This document shows positions 35,051 through 44,079 of a stretch of 64,000 bases of DNA, piece by piece. The translations under genes were made by a program, and so were the position numbers. Position 1 is the stretch's first letter. Each line of letters opens with the position of its first letter. Under the pieces are notes generated by a model. The model saw only the letters and a list, made by a program, of their open reading frames with translations, made no database searches and was not told the DNA's origin. Source of the stretch: Megaleporinus macrocephalus (taxonomy: Eukaryota > Chordata > Actinopteri > Characiformes > Anostomidae); NCBI GenBank assembly GCA_021613375.1, contig CM038718.1:44329725-44393724 (forward strand), written 5' to 3'.

Positions 35051-38000
35051 GATAGTAAAATTGTACGTTTAAGAATACTTGGATTTTAAAGGGCCCATAT
35101 TAAAGGAAATATATATATATATATATTTTTATTTTTTTTTTTTTTTCCTGCACACACAATTGGAATAGATCATGGTTATGATGTCACAATCCATAAAGCA
35201 TATATGTATACCTGCACATTTAGTAGTTCGTTGTTTCAGGTAGTGACTGCTTTTTTGAAGAAGAGCACTGGTTGTGAAGCAGTGCTCAGCAGCCCTGAGT
35301 CTAAAGATCTACTTTCTTGTATAGTGTTGTTTCCACCACAGTCTGCCACTAATTAAAAACTTTAGCAGCCCCTGATTGGCTGGATTAAAAGATTTAGTGT
35401 TGGGTAAAAGGATGTTGGAACTGAACTCTGCAGGAAAGTAGAGCGTTGGTGACCACTGCTGCAGAACAATCTGAGCTAAAGACAGTAATCTGTTTTATTA
35501 ATACTTTTGAGTATTTATGTGTTGTTAATAAAGAAGTGTAAATAAAGAACGGTAAAAAAAGAAAGCACAGGTTTTCTTATGGAACTATGTGGCTTTAAAG
35601 CACTTAGAATTTATATTTCTACCATAAATAAAGAAACAGAACTTCTTGGGTAAAACACATATCTCTGAGGCATCCGGCATCTTAATTAATAATCAATTAA
35701 TCAACCTTTCTGTTCACTTGGGAGTACATTGAGGGAGACCCTCATTTACAATGTCGCCGAGCATAAACAAAAAAGGGATTGAAAATAAAATAAAATAAAA
35801 TGAATTTTCATGAGTACTTAAAATGTAAAGAACAGAGACAAAATTAAGTAAGATAAATCGTAAAAGAAAAAAAAAAACAACTGAATAATTTACAAATGTA
35901 AATAAAAATAGATAAAAGTATAGTAATAAAACATAAAATAGTAAGAGAAATAATAATAAAAGTAATAATAATTGAATAATAAAAATCTAGATAAGAAATG
36001 GCTAAAGTAAATGAAAAATAAATAAATAAATAAAAAACAGCTGAATATGAAAATCATAAAACTGTTAACTAAAATTAAATAAAACATTGGCAGGTCGTGT
36101 GGAGGTGGTGAGAAATTAAAGAGTTTAAAATGACTCAGTGAGCTTTAGTGTTTCCTGCAGTGAGGTCCAGCTCGCTGGTGCTGCTGGAGCTACAAGCAGA
36201 TTTTCCCAGTTCAGTAAAAGCTCTTGGAACCTGAAGGTTGGTCCAGTCACTGGAGTGAGTTCCGTACATATATGATGGCATACGGCCAGAAAGTGCTTTA
36301 AAATAAAAAGAAACAAACGTGTTTCTCAGTGCACAGCAAGAGAAGACCAGCCAAACATTAGATGTAACAGCCTTCAGTGACATTAGGGTTCTGGTTCCTT
36401 ACACCACTGAACGGTTCTGTGGTGGTAAGGTTCTTTACAAAGGAGCGCTGAACCACTGTGAATGACTGTGAGTGGTTTTTAAATGGACATGTGAACCTGA
36501 ATTGCATACGACCACACAAGCTCCGTAGTACAAGGAAACGCAAAATATGAATTCCCAAATTCCGGTTCCTGCACAAGCAGAATTCCCTAATCCTGTATCT
36601 GAAAGCAGTAGCGCTAGTCAAAGCAGTGAGGGGATATTGAGTCTCTGGCACAGGGACGTTGGCATAGTGAAGTTGGCTCTCAGTGTTGGGCACCGGCCGC
36701 ACAATGCCCACGAGACGGGTGGGGGGGATTCCAGCCCAGCTGCCATTGCCAGAAAATCCGGCCGATAGCTGCCATGGCAACAATGAGGCAGTGACCTTCA
36801 GAATGGACACCTGATTGCTAGGTTGCGTTCCTGTGGCAACCAGCGGGGAGCGGTTTCTGTGCTCGAGTTCTCTTTCAGAGATTTTTCAGTCTCTTGAGTC
36901 CAGCAGGTCACTCCATGCCAAAAACAAAAGACTAAATGCGTTTGTTTTTATTTATTTATTTATTTATAATAATTGCCTATTTTATTAGCTCCACTAATAT
37001 AGGACCACATTTGAAATTCTAATTTTACAGACTTTAGTCCCATCAGTTTCTCTGCTTAATTTTTTTTAACCCCTTTCTCCCCAAAAAGGGACCACCACAG
37101 AGCTGGTACAATTTGGGTTGTGGTGGTAGTGTGTTAGTGTTTGTTGTGCTGTGTCTGATCCACTCACACAAGCACAACACACACTAACACACCGCCATCT
37201 GTGGTGACACTGATGAGAGCAATCCACCACCCAAATAGTACCTGCTCAGTGGTGGTCCTGTGGGGGTTCTGACTAGTATACAGATGAACCACAGTCTATG
37301 TAGAACTACAAATTGCTACTTTATGGTCAGTAAAGCTGCAAATGGACAATATGAATAGATACAAGGAGGTTTACCTGATAAGATGGTTTATGAGTTGTTT
37401 GATTTGACAAATGTACTTTTTTTTTTTGGTGATTCTTATTTTTTTTTATTTTTTATGAACAAAGTTAACACATATCAAATCAAATGCTTTGCCCATCAAG
37501 TTCCTCAAAAGCTGTAGTACAGAACTAGTAGTTACTGAATATTAACAATAATATCATAAAAAGAATAAAATAAAAGTAATAATAAGACAAACAAAAATCC
37601 ACAAAACAAACTTGTCACACACTCATCAACCTCAACAGTTCTTTTTCAGTATAAGACCAAGACATCGTCGTCCAATGCAGACCCAAAGCGATGAACTACT
37701 GAGAAGGATTTCATTCTGACAGTGTTTATTTGAAGTTATGGAGCTTTTCTAGTCTTTATGGTATTCGGGCTTTACGGCGCAGTAAACTTACAGACCAATC
37801 ACATGCGTTGTAAGATTACCAAAGGCTCCTCAGCCAATCAGATCTGTGCAGATTCGGGAGTGCGGGGCGCATGCACACAGGCGAGGTACGAAGCGAGAAG
37901 CAGCAGTCAGAGAATAAAGCAAGCAAGACTAATTCAGATTAGAGACCGACTGATATGAGTTTTTCTATAGTCGATGTTTAGAGGTCAGGGTCAGCCGATG

Positions 38001-39343
38001 GCCAATATGGGCTGCCGATTTATTTATTTTATTTATTTTTTTTATTTATTTATTTTTTTCCCGATTTTTAGGGCTGATATCTAGGTTTTCTGCTTTATTT
38101 ACTGCTAAAATGTCACACTATTAATAAGATGCACAACATTTCTGAACTTAACATCATTTATTGAACACTGACTTAACAAGAAAAACCAAAATATTTTTAC
38201 CTGCCCACCAAAAAATAGTATGACCACATTACTGCTGAAAGAGTGTAACATACATCTCTTCATACCCAAAACTAACAAGTTATTAAGAAGTGCATTGAAA
38301 GAGAGAGAGAGAGAGAGAGAGGCTGATATGCTGTAATGACTCTCTGTACTCTTTCTTTAGTTACGTTTAAATCAGCACTGCAAAACACTGATATCGGCCG
38401 ATATATATAAAAAAAATTTAAATATCGGCCCAATATATCGGCCGATCTCTAATTCAGATGGTTCATTCCACAATGAACATTATTAGGAATAAACATCGTC
38501 CCAGACTTACTAATGAGCTAAACAACTAAACAAGAGAAAGTATGAAAGAGGAATACAAGATTCCATAAACTGTTAAGATGTGAAACTGAGTTAACAAGAA
38601 GACGCACGTTTTATTTACTTTTTCTAAACACAAGCACTTTATGATGCACCTTTTTCAAAACCATTGTTTTTTTAAGTAGCCCTTGTTTTAAGGACACATT
38701 TATTTTAAGTTCTATAAATAATTAATTCAGTTCAGCATTTAAAACAACAAATATTGTTGAATTGTTATTTGTAATTTGTCTTTCAGTTGTTGATTTATAT
38801 AAAATGCTGATATATAGTATATCAGTATATATCAGTGAACAGGATAGGGCACTGATTGAAATTGTGACCGTCCGGACCTTGGCCGCTAAATGGACCTTAA
38901 AGAGTTCTAATGAAATACCTCTGCTCTAAACGATCGCTTTAAGGTGCTTTTAAGTACTGCTTTTCTATTACTCTTTATCCTCTCTGTGCTGTTTCTCACC
39001 TTCTTTCCTTCTTTCCTTTCCTCTTTTTATTCACTCTCTCCTTCCTTTTCTTTCTTTCTTTTTTTTTTTTGGTTATATATTCTTTTTCTCCTCCTCTTCT
39101 CCCTCGTCCCGCTGTGATGCGTAGTTATGAGTCGTCTGAGGAAGTGTTACCTCACACGCCGCGCCTCACCCACTTCCCCACTGTCTCTGGCTCCCCGGCC
39201 AGCCTGGCTAACTCCATGCAGAGCTCGGTCGGCTTCTCCCCCCGCCGCCGTCGTCACACCCCTTCCAACATGTAATGGCCACTCCGTCCTTACCGCCCTG
39301 TCTACAGTCGCCTGGGCAGGTACGCCCCCATTCGGCCCTTTTT

Positions 39344-39387
<44 letters not shown>

Positions 39388-40681
39388 CCCCAGTGTGCTC
39401 GACACTTCATCCCTAAAACATCCCAGCTACTTTCATCCTACCATTCTTCACCGCAGAGGTCCTTAACCTTGCTCTCGCTCTTGCACTGTTTTAACCCTTG
39501 AGGAGCTGTGTGGGTATTACAGAAGGGGCATTGGTTTTATGGAGGACACTTTTTAAGGATGGAAAGAGTGAGAAAATTCTTAACCAATGGGTGACGGTGC
39601 GCTCATCAACATCGTCTCATTGTCTGTCACACCACAGGCCTGTTGTTAACCCATGGCTGGATTGTAGCCTCTACATCTCTACACCTCTACATGTGTAGAA
39701 CCTCTTAAAGATAATCTGAAGTTTTGATGATGCTTTGCTTCTGTTATCAGTTGTACTTCAGGGGACTGGTTTTAAAGGGGTGCCCGTTGTTTGCTGTAGA
39801 TTTGGTCCTAAACCAGCACCAAACGTCTTAACAGGTTGATCCCCAACCTGTATTCTCTTTACTTGGCCCTTGCAAGACTATGGCACCTGTATCCCTGAGT
39901 GTACTCACTTTGTACTTTGTTTTATGGGATTTAAGTTCCACCACCAGTCTTAGATTCTACAGTGATGATTGGCTAATGACCCCAATGCTGTGTCCCAGTG
40001 GTGGGGTGGCTGGGATCTACAAGATCCCCAAAACAAATGCTCAGATCAAATGGCAGTGTCACCAAAGACAGTCTGATTTAAGAAGAATTGTTTTAGTTGA
40101 GAGAAGTAAGGTACATTTAAACATTTAGAGTTGAGCGACAATGGCAAAAAACAAAAATCATGATACGCGATGTCACAAAATTAATTTTCTCAGATATCTG
40201 ATCAGTTGAAACAAAGCATAGCACTACTGGTTGGAGGTGGAGTGGTTGTTCACTATTTGTACATACTGCATTGCACTATACTATATCAAGTACTGTTTAT
40301 ATGTATGTATGTATGTATGTGTGTATGTGTGTATGTGTGTGTGTGTGTGTGTGTGTGTATGTATATATATGATATGTTTGTGTTGGGACATCATTTGTCA
40401 CAATAATGATGTATACTGACATATTGCAGAGCTCTGATTGTTTAAGCTTTGTACAGTTTGGCCAGTTTAGGGGACAGTCCAGTCAACAATGTTGATCAGT
40501 CACGCTAAAGTGGCTAACAGTTAATGAAAGTGAATGCCAGTGTTGTCAAGCTAGCTGGTGGTTATTAGTTTTCATGTATTATTGGCTGCATTAGCATGCT
40601 TTGTTATTCTGATTGCGCTGGGAAAAACCAGGATATGCAGACCAGGTTCAGGGTCCACAGCCACTGTGCTAAAGGGGTACA

Positions 40682-40742
<61 letters not shown>

Positions 40743-41125
40743 TAACACAGATAAATGGTCTGTATAAGCTTTAGTTCATTAGTCTTCGTTGTCGCAGAGG
40801 GCTCTTGCTTTAACAGGGTTTAAGGTTAAAGCCAGAGTTTAGCTTGGGGTTTATTTCTGTATAAGAGGCAAAAGACATCAAACACTCTGTTGAAGCCGTT
40901 GAAGTTCAGCTGCCGTTCATGAGATTACAACGACCCATTGAAATGTCTGTGCTGTCCTCTCTCAGCTGACCGTTCAGTTCAGATTTTTGCTGTTACCTTG
41001 ACTCACACCTCATGCCAATGTCTCTCTGTCTCGTCTGTCTCTTTGTCTCCAGGTATGAGGAAGCTTCACCTGAAGCAGAGGAGTCAGCAAAAGAAGAAAA
41101 GACAGAATCTGATAAAGACAAATAA
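19752..41125 (+). CDS. hm13: Signal peptide peptidase (minor histocompatibility antigen H13)
   Basis: Coding exons: 19752-19964, 27401-27499, 28090-28172, 28291-28379, 30171-30256, 31502-31627, 31827-31884, 32327-32410, 34035-34071, 34373-34475, 34559-34644, then 41053-41125 (378 residues) or 39125-39275 (404 residues). All junctions are GT-AG and in phase. Human SPP has 377 residues. It is an ER presenilin-family protease with nine membrane segments that cuts leftover signal peptides and some tail-anchored proteins. Catalytic motifs are present: YD (Asp229), GLGD (Asp275) and PAL (327-329). N-terminal sequons at Asn23 and Asn29 parallel the glycosylated human N-terminus. The ATG in GCCATGG is a good Kozak context. 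Confidence 0.96.
20470..20640 (+). repeat. Dispersed repeat, family S copy
   Basis: It contains CTGGTTCTATTCATTTCC, GGTCTCTCCCATAAAGTTG, CATTTTGGAAATACC and CATTGGACAGCGACAATACC, colinear with 44150-44290. Confidence 0.55.
20870..21180 (+). repeat. Intron-1 local duplicate, copy A
   Basis: It shares GGGGCTTAGATA, AGGTTTGGCCTGTGTTTTAA, ATAATAATAA, CAATTACAATGATTTT and GTATCCAGTCAGTGTG with 22440-22645. Confidence 0.75.
22315..22760 (+). repeat. Intron-1 local duplicates, copies B and C
   Basis: 22322-22440 and 22645-22745 are near-identical direct repeats (GTAAGAAACAAT, TGATTGGTCTTTACTTC, TGATTCTGTAATTTATGTGA). They flank 22440-22645, itself a duplicate of 20870-21180. Confidence 0.75.
23119..23142 (+). 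CDS. hm13: Candidate 24-nt microexon of hm13
   Basis: In intron 1, a pyrimidine-rich stretch ends TTTCGTAG, followed by 24 nt reading VGAENGYE in the phase-0 frame of exons 1 and 2, and then GTGAGT. Inclusion would add eight residues in the cytosolic loop after membrane segment 1 without shifting the frame. Short AG...GTGAGT boxes can arise by chance in a 7.4-kb intron, so this is tentative. Confidence 0.35.
23787..24303 (+). mobile_element. Non-autonomous Tc1-like element copy 2
   Basis: The left end is ACTACCCCTCAAAAGTTTAGG and the right end, inverted, AACCGCTCAAAAGTTTGGG. It is colinear in opposite orientation with 6058-6566. It sits between (TG)/(AT) microsatellites. A short frame at 24186-24260 reads [20 protein letters not shown] then KILH and stop, resembling the start of a Tc1 helix-turn-helix; the rest of the transposase is deleted. 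Confidence 0.75.
25963..26485 (+). mobile_element. hAT-like element, family H4
   Basis: It begins TAGAGATGGAAGGATCGATC and ends GGTCCATCTCTA, so the terminal TAGAGATGGA is inverted. Flanks GCTCTAAG and GTTCTGAG agree at 6 of 8 positions. The internal GATCGGCTATGTATCGG is typical of fish hAT MITE ends. It has no open frame of note. Confidence 0.65.
27401..27499 (+). CDS. hm13: hm13 coding exon 2
   Basis: It encodes [20 protein letters not shown] through LYLFFK (72-104). The acceptor is CTCTCCCAG and the donor TTCAAG|GTGAGC. Confidence 0.95.
27573..27956 (-). mobile_element. hAT-like MITE, family H1 copy 3
   Basis: It starts TAGGGGTGTAAGAAAATA and ends CACAGCCCTA, reversed relative to copies 1 and 2. 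The flanks TGTTGTTG and GGTTGTAT are weakly similar, suggesting a decayed duplication. CTCF-like core at 27711-27725 has one mismatch. Confidence 0.75.
28090..28172 (+). CDS. hm13: hm13 coding exon 3
   Basis: It encodes [19 protein letters not shown] through SHTM, ending in phase 2 at ATGAG|GTAGGA. Confidence 0.95.
28291..28379 (+). CDS. hm13: hm13 coding exon 4
   Basis: It encodes [20 protein letters not shown] through GSGESKE, phase 2 to phase 1. The donor is AAAGAAG|GTGAGT. Confidence 0.95.
29074..29467 (+). mobile_element. hAT derivative with BED-finger exon, family H2 copy 3 (partial)
   Basis: From 29150 the frame reads [20 protein letters not shown] then [18 protein letters not shown], the same N-terminus as copies 1 and 2, but the finger's second half is replaced by an (AT)n expansion. 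The right end GGTTGCAAATCGTTAGGTGC-AGCCCTA is intact. The left boundary is approximate. Confidence 0.65.
29334..29407. repeat. (AT)n microsatellite inside H2 copy 3
   Basis: About 37 AT units followed by (AC)n to 29427. Confidence 0.95.
30171..30256 (+). CDS. hm13: hm13 coding exon 5
   Basis: It encodes [20 protein letters not shown] then GVWYVLKK. The acceptor is CTTCCTGCAG and the donor AAAAAG|GTACAG. Confidence 0.95.
30482..30994. mobile_element. hAT-like composite element, family H5
   Basis: The outer ends are TGGGGGTGGGCGATTATGG and GATATAGCACACCCCTA. Perfect 8-bp direct repeats CTGCCAAT flank the whole at 30474-30481 and 30995-31002. Inside, a second right-type end (ATGGCACACCCCTA, ~30664) and left-type end (TAGGGATGGGTGATATGG, ~30898) suggest that two copies fused or one had its ends duplicated. 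Confidence 0.7.
31502..31627 (+). CDS. hm13: hm13 coding exon 6 (YD catalytic motif)
   Basis: It encodes [20 protein letters not shown] through [10 protein letters not shown]. Asp229 in the YD motif is the first catalytic aspartate. The donor is TTTTGG|GTAAGT. Confidence 0.95.
31827..31884 (+). CDS. hm13: hm13 coding exon 7
   Basis: It encodes [19 protein letters not shown] plus one base. The donor is AAGT|GTGAGT, which gives Leu252 with the next exon. Confidence 0.94.
31960..32160 (+). repeat. Foldback DNA repeat, family F copy 2 (partial)
   Basis: It contains GGACCACCACGGAGCAGATG, GTGGGTCATTCTCAGCACTC, GGATCAGACACAGCAGTGCT and GACTGAGAATAGTCCACCA in the order of copy 1. Confidence 0.65.
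32327..32410 (+). CDS. hm13: hm13 coding exon 8 (GLGD catalytic motif)
   Basis: It encodes [20 protein letters not shown] then LGDVVIP. Asp275 in GLGD is the second catalytic aspartate. Confidence 0.95.
32485..32792 (+). mobile_element. hAT-like MITE, family H1 copy 4
   Basis: It begins TAGGGCTGTGTATTGGCAAG and ends TTACACCCCTA. Flanks at 32477-32484 and 32793-32800 are both GACTCACT, a perfect 8-bp target duplication. An internal deletion has altered the CTCF-like core (32677-32691). Confidence 0.9.
33000..33450 (+). pseudogene. Degraded LINE reverse-transcriptase C-terminal fragment
   Basis: Across frames it reads [24 protein letters not shown], then [15 protein letters not shown] and [14 protein letters not shown] with downstream EPGSGLGF. 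This resembles the order of a common fish LINE tail ([43 protein letters not shown]), recalled from memory. Multiple frameshifts and stops make it dead. Confidence 0.6.
33582..33884 (-). mobile_element. hAT-like MITE, family H1 copy 5
   Basis: It begins TAGGGGTGTAAGAAAATATT and ends ACACAGCCCTA. Flanks at 33574-33581 and 33885-33892 are both GTGATTAT, a perfect 8-bp target duplication. It is inverted relative to copy 4 in the same intron (intron 8), 790 bp apart. Confidence 0.92.
33714..33728 (+). promoter_or_regulatory. CTCF core motif inside H1 copy 5 (15/15)
   Basis: CCACTAGATGGCAGT fits the CTCF consensus completely. Confidence 0.45.
34035..34071 (+). CDS. hm13: hm13 coding exon 9
   Basis: A 37-nt exon encoding (G)[11 protein letters not shown]; acceptor GTGCTCAG, donor GTCAG|GTAAGG. 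Confidence 0.94.
34373..34475 (+). CDS. hm13: hm13 coding exon 10
   Basis: It encodes [20 protein letters not shown] through VMHTFKHAQ; donor GCTCAG|GTGAGA. Confidence 0.95.
34559..34644 (+). CDS. hm13: hm13 coding exon 11 (PAL motif)
   Basis: It encodes [20 protein letters not shown] then KGELTEMF, ending in phase 2 (AG) before alternative terminal exons. Confidence 0.95.
34734..34940 (+). mobile_element. Decayed H1 MITE fragment, copy 6
   Basis: It matches the H1 interior (GTATAGGTTTGCCAGTGCTT, CTAGTGGTCAG, TCTGTCTGCC, TTTTTAAGAATCAATG) but lacks both ends. The CTCF-like core at 34818-34832 has one mismatch. Confidence 0.55.
34968..35050 (+). repeat. Retrotransposon-type 3' tail, family T copy 3, with (TTG)n(TTA)n
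   Basis: AAAGCGCTATATAAATAAAA leads into TTGTTG and then TTATTA repeats. Confidence 0.55.
35700..36330 (-). pseudogene. Non-LTR retrotransposon C-terminal and 3' UTR remnant, copy 2
   Basis: On the minus strand, 36316-36125 reads [34 protein letters not shown], matching copy 1 at 8550-8790. The AT-rich 3' part and GAGGGTCTC-type end near 35735 also match, inverted. Confidence 0.6.
37085..37285. repeat. Foldback DNA repeat, family F copy 3 (palindromic)
   Basis: The left arm (GGGACCACCACAGAGCTGGT, TTTGGGTTGTGGTGG, GTGTGTTAGTG) pairs with the right arm (GACTAGT end, GTGGTGGTCCTGTGGGGG, CCACCACCCAAATAGTACC, CACACTAACACACC). The two arms almost fill the 200-bp unit, so transcripts could fold into a long hairpin. 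Confidence 0.75.
37940..38451 (+). mobile_element. hAT-like element, family H3
   Basis: It starts TAGAGACCGACTGATATGAG and ends ATATCGGCCGATCTCTA. Both flanks are ATTCAGAT (37932-37939, 38452-38459), a perfect 8-bp target duplication. It has no coding capacity; (TTTA)n and (GA)n tracts lie within. Confidence 0.92.
39125..39275 (+). CDS. hm13: hm13 alternative terminal exon 12a
   Basis: The acceptor is GATGCGTAG after a long pyrimidine tract. In the phase set by exon 11 it reads [21 protein letters not shown] then [12 protein letters not shown] and ends [12 protein letters not shown] and TAA. A human HM13 isoform has a closely similar tail ([19 protein letters not shown], then an Arg-rich end), recalled from memory, so this splice choice appears conserved. 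Confidence 0.85.
39276..41052 (+). other. hm13: Between hm13 terminal exons 12a and 12b
   Basis: It includes the possible 3' UTR of the 12a isoform, (TTTA)n at 39345-39386, (GTAT)/(GT)n near 40300-40370 and A(n)(TA)n at 40681-40741. I found no clear AATAAA for the 12a isoform. Confidence 0.6.
41053..41125 (+). CDS. hm13: hm13 terminal exon 12b (canonical C-terminus)
   Basis: The acceptor is TTTGTCTCCAG. It reads [21 protein letters not shown] then KDK and TAA, an acidic/lysine tail like the human main isoform. Human ends KKEK, an ER-retrieval KKxx signal; here the last four residues are DKDK, which lacks the lysine pair. Confidence 0.9.
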
Positions 41126-41214
41126 ACTATAAAGGAAAACGACCCCCGCCCCGCCCCAGTCACGCACCCCGCCCCCCTTCATTCTTAGACCATCTCCGCA
41201 TTTCCTGGCCTCTG

Positions 41215-41229
41215 CCAGGAGGGGGCGCT
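41215..41229 (+). promoter_or_regulatory. CTCF-like motif in the hm13 3' UTR (14/15)
   Basis: CCAGGAGGGGGCGCT fits CCASYAGRKGGCRSY at 14 positions (position 5 is G). Confidence 0.4.
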
Positions 41230-41710
41230 CTTCATTATTGCCCGATGTGTCGTGCTGTGCATGGAGCAGGCTGATGTATTACGTAACTGGTTTAATGACG
41301 ATGGGTTGTTATTATTTTTTGTAGTTTCTAAGTGGATTGTAAAGCAAGATGTAAGATGTACAACAGCTTACTCGGTGCCTCCGTATTTCTTTTCATTTCC
41401 AGTTTTTTCTCTTATATGTTTGCATATTTCATCTGGTTTGCCTTCTGCGTACTTGTAGGGATTTTTTTTTTTAACGGACATTTTTCCGTTATGGGCCAGA
41501 ATTTTAAAATGTATGTGAAGACTGAGTGAAGGAACAGGGAGTTTGTAGGGGGTTCTTTGTTAGTTTAGCGAAGACCGCTAACCCTCCTATGTTGTTTATA
41601 TGGCTGTGCTGTCCAAGTGTGCCACACTGATACATACAGCACATAGTCAATCCATGGGTTAATCAATCAAACAATTAAGTGATTAAGTTCTTTTAAGTTT
41701 GTATATATAT

Positions 41711-41726
41711 TCCAACATAGTGGGTT

Positions 41727-41778
<52 letters not shown>

Positions 41779-41805
41779 AACCCACTAACAACCCATTATG
41801 TTGGA
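41711..41805. repeat. Hairpin with (AT)n centre in the hm13 3' UTR
   Basis: The left arm TCCAACATAGTGGGTTGAGA and right arm TCTCAACCCACT...ATTATGTTGGA are inverted, with an (AT)n core of about 45 bp. The right arm carries a short insertion (AACAACCC). Confidence 0.8.
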
Positions 41806-42624
41806 AAATACTATATTTAGCTGTATGCAAACGTTTGAGCACCCTTATGGGAATGTCCTCCAAATTTAAATGATGGCATTTGTCTAGAAATATAAAATCT
41901 TTTGTTTATTTTTTGAACATGAAAGTCTGAAAAGTCTGCCATAACTTTCACACATGCTACACCCAGTATGTTAAATTTATTACGTACATAAAATATTTGT
42001 GGTAAACATTATTTTAATCTAGAAAACAAACAAAACATATCATGTGACTGAAGTTTTGCACACATGCAACTCTGTGTCCTTCAGCTGTGGGAGATATTTT
42101 AAATTTCTGGCCTCTTCAAAGATGTACAAAGAGAAATTCTAAATCTAAAACTGTCAGATTCTGATGTTTATATCCTAAATAATAATAAAATAAAATAAAA
42201 ACGCTGAGTGGTTTGACTTCTAAAGCGTTTGGTACATATAAGTCCCTGAATAGGGGAGATGTAAGTGTTAACGGATTGTATAAGAAACGTTTAATAAGGA
42301 TTGTACAGAGTGGACTCGCGCGCGGCACACATCCATGTCCATGAATATCATTCTGAGCTTAGTAAAGTGGCATTGTTTGCAATCAGTTCTTGTATGTTCT
42401 TCTTTTTCTCCTGATGTACCAGTGCAAGTTATACGGTTGAAGCTTCTTTGAGGAGCAGATGTCTCGCTCACGATTTAGTTCATTATTTTTTTTATCTGCA
42501 ATAAATTGTGGTTTATACCGCTGTAGAGAAGCATATAACACAGTGTCTTTGCTGTTTTTTTTATAAGATTGAGAGTGATTGTGGTGTTAGGGAGCCGTAG
42601 GGGTCTTTCTTCAGAGAGTAAGTG

Positions 42625-42992
42625 ACAATGAGAAGAACCTGGTAATACAATATGTCAAGGCTCATGGTCAGGATTTAATATATCCCAATATACTGTAATA
42701 CTGCAAACAAAGTGATATATATTTTTCAAACCCTACTATTAAAACACACCACTATATGAACAGGTTTGTCAATGCTTACAATAGCATTGCGCCCTTGTGC
42801 TACTTGTTAATGTTGGAGTGGTGCTGAAAATGGATTACAACACTGGCATCTAGTGGTCAGAGGTTTCAACACAATGCACAGTGTTTCACTGTCTGCCAGG
42901 AATCTGTGTATTGATACTGTTTTTGAGAATTGATACAGTATCACGACTCATCCCGATAGTTGATATTTCGATATTTTTTATTTACACCCCTA
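42625..42992 (+). mobile_element. hAT-like MITE, family H1 copy 7
   Basis: It is colinear with the other H1 copies from AGAAGAACCTGGTAATACAA to TTTACACCCCTA; the left terminus is degraded. CTCF-like core at 42842-42856 has one mismatch. Confidence 0.75.
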
Positions 42993-44079
42993 AAAAGCAG
43001 CCAGGCTAAAGCTTGCATGGCAGGGTTAGTATTAACTTGCAGGTACAGCTACAGACCGCCACATGTCAGTGTACTAAAAGTTGTTGCCGCTGTCACACAT
43101 TTGAACATGTTCAATTCAAAAACAGCTGCCAGGTTATGTCGGGTAAGTAAACCTGCTGCCTCTTAAGATGAGCTTACAAAGTACACAACTCTGTTACTAT
43201 TAGTGAAGTATAGATGCTCTTGGCCAAATGTTACTTCAATACAAGTAAAACTTGCTCAGCCAAATATTTACTAGAGTACTCGCTTTAAAATATAACTATA
43301 ACATAGATTTAACTGTTGCACATGGTGCAGATTTGAAAATTCAGATAAAATGTTACTCCAATACACAAAAAAGTTGTTCAGTGAAATATTTACTGGAGTC
43401 TTTATTTTTAAAAAGATTATATAAATGTGTCAGCCTTTGCACATGACATTTAATCACAAGTTAATCAGCATTTGGTATTAAAATGAGCAGATATGCTTAT
43501 GATAACCTAGAAAGAAGGTCACTAATAGGCAGACCCAGACTGATAAACTAGTATGGTCCAGTTAGAGATCTCCTCAGGCCAAGGTCTGGACCATCATCAT
43601 TTCTAACTTGTGTTCTGATTCAGTGGTGTATCCTGTTTACTGAAGTAGTCTAGTATCAGCATCTTATACCATCAGCTACTGAAACACCAACACATCACAC
43701 ATACCGTTCAGTATATTTCAGTATATTTACTGTTTAAATACTGAACTGAATTAATTATTAATTAATTAATTAACTACTAATAAATCAAGTAAAAACAATA
43801 GCTACATTTGAAAAAACAGAATGTTTTTGAGAAAAAGATCATCTTAAAGTGTTTATTTATAGAGAAAGTAAATAAAATGTGCGTCTTCTTGTTATCTCAG
43901 CTTCACAGATTAACATGTTGGTTGTACAGAGCGGTATTCTCCAAAACTAGACGAGCAGGTCCATTCCAGAACCGTTCCTGTTAAACACTCAGTTTTCTCT
44001 GTTCACTTTTCTGTTTTTAGAGCTCGAAAAAAAAATAAACTCCACAAGAAATCTATATATACTGCCACTGTCCTAAGAA

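Larger units (their letters stand above)
34645..39124 (+). other. hm13: hm13 intron 11 (before exon 12a)
   Basis: From left: decayed H1 copy (34734-34940), family-T tail, (TTG)/(TTA) run, LINE remnant (35700-36330), foldback repeat (37085-37285), hAT element (37940-38451), and a pyrimidine-rich acceptor region. Segment 36380-37080 holds no recognised feature. Confidence 0.85.
41126..42505 (+). other. hm13: hm13 3' UTR (main isoform) with poly(A) signal
   Basis: The best poly(A) signal is AATAAA at 42500-42505 (CTGCAATAAATTG), about 1.4 kb after the stop. It contains a near-consensus CTCF motif (41215-41229), an (AT)n-centred hairpin (41711-41805), and a Tc1-type terminus (TGCAAACGTTTGAGCACCC, 41824). 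An earlier AATAAA cluster near 42181 is an alternative. Confidence 0.65.

Noticed and set aside
36358..36810. A 150-codon minus-strand frame in hm13 intron 11
   Set aside because: No recognised domain, no splice signals supporting use, and it overlaps the end of a LINE remnant.
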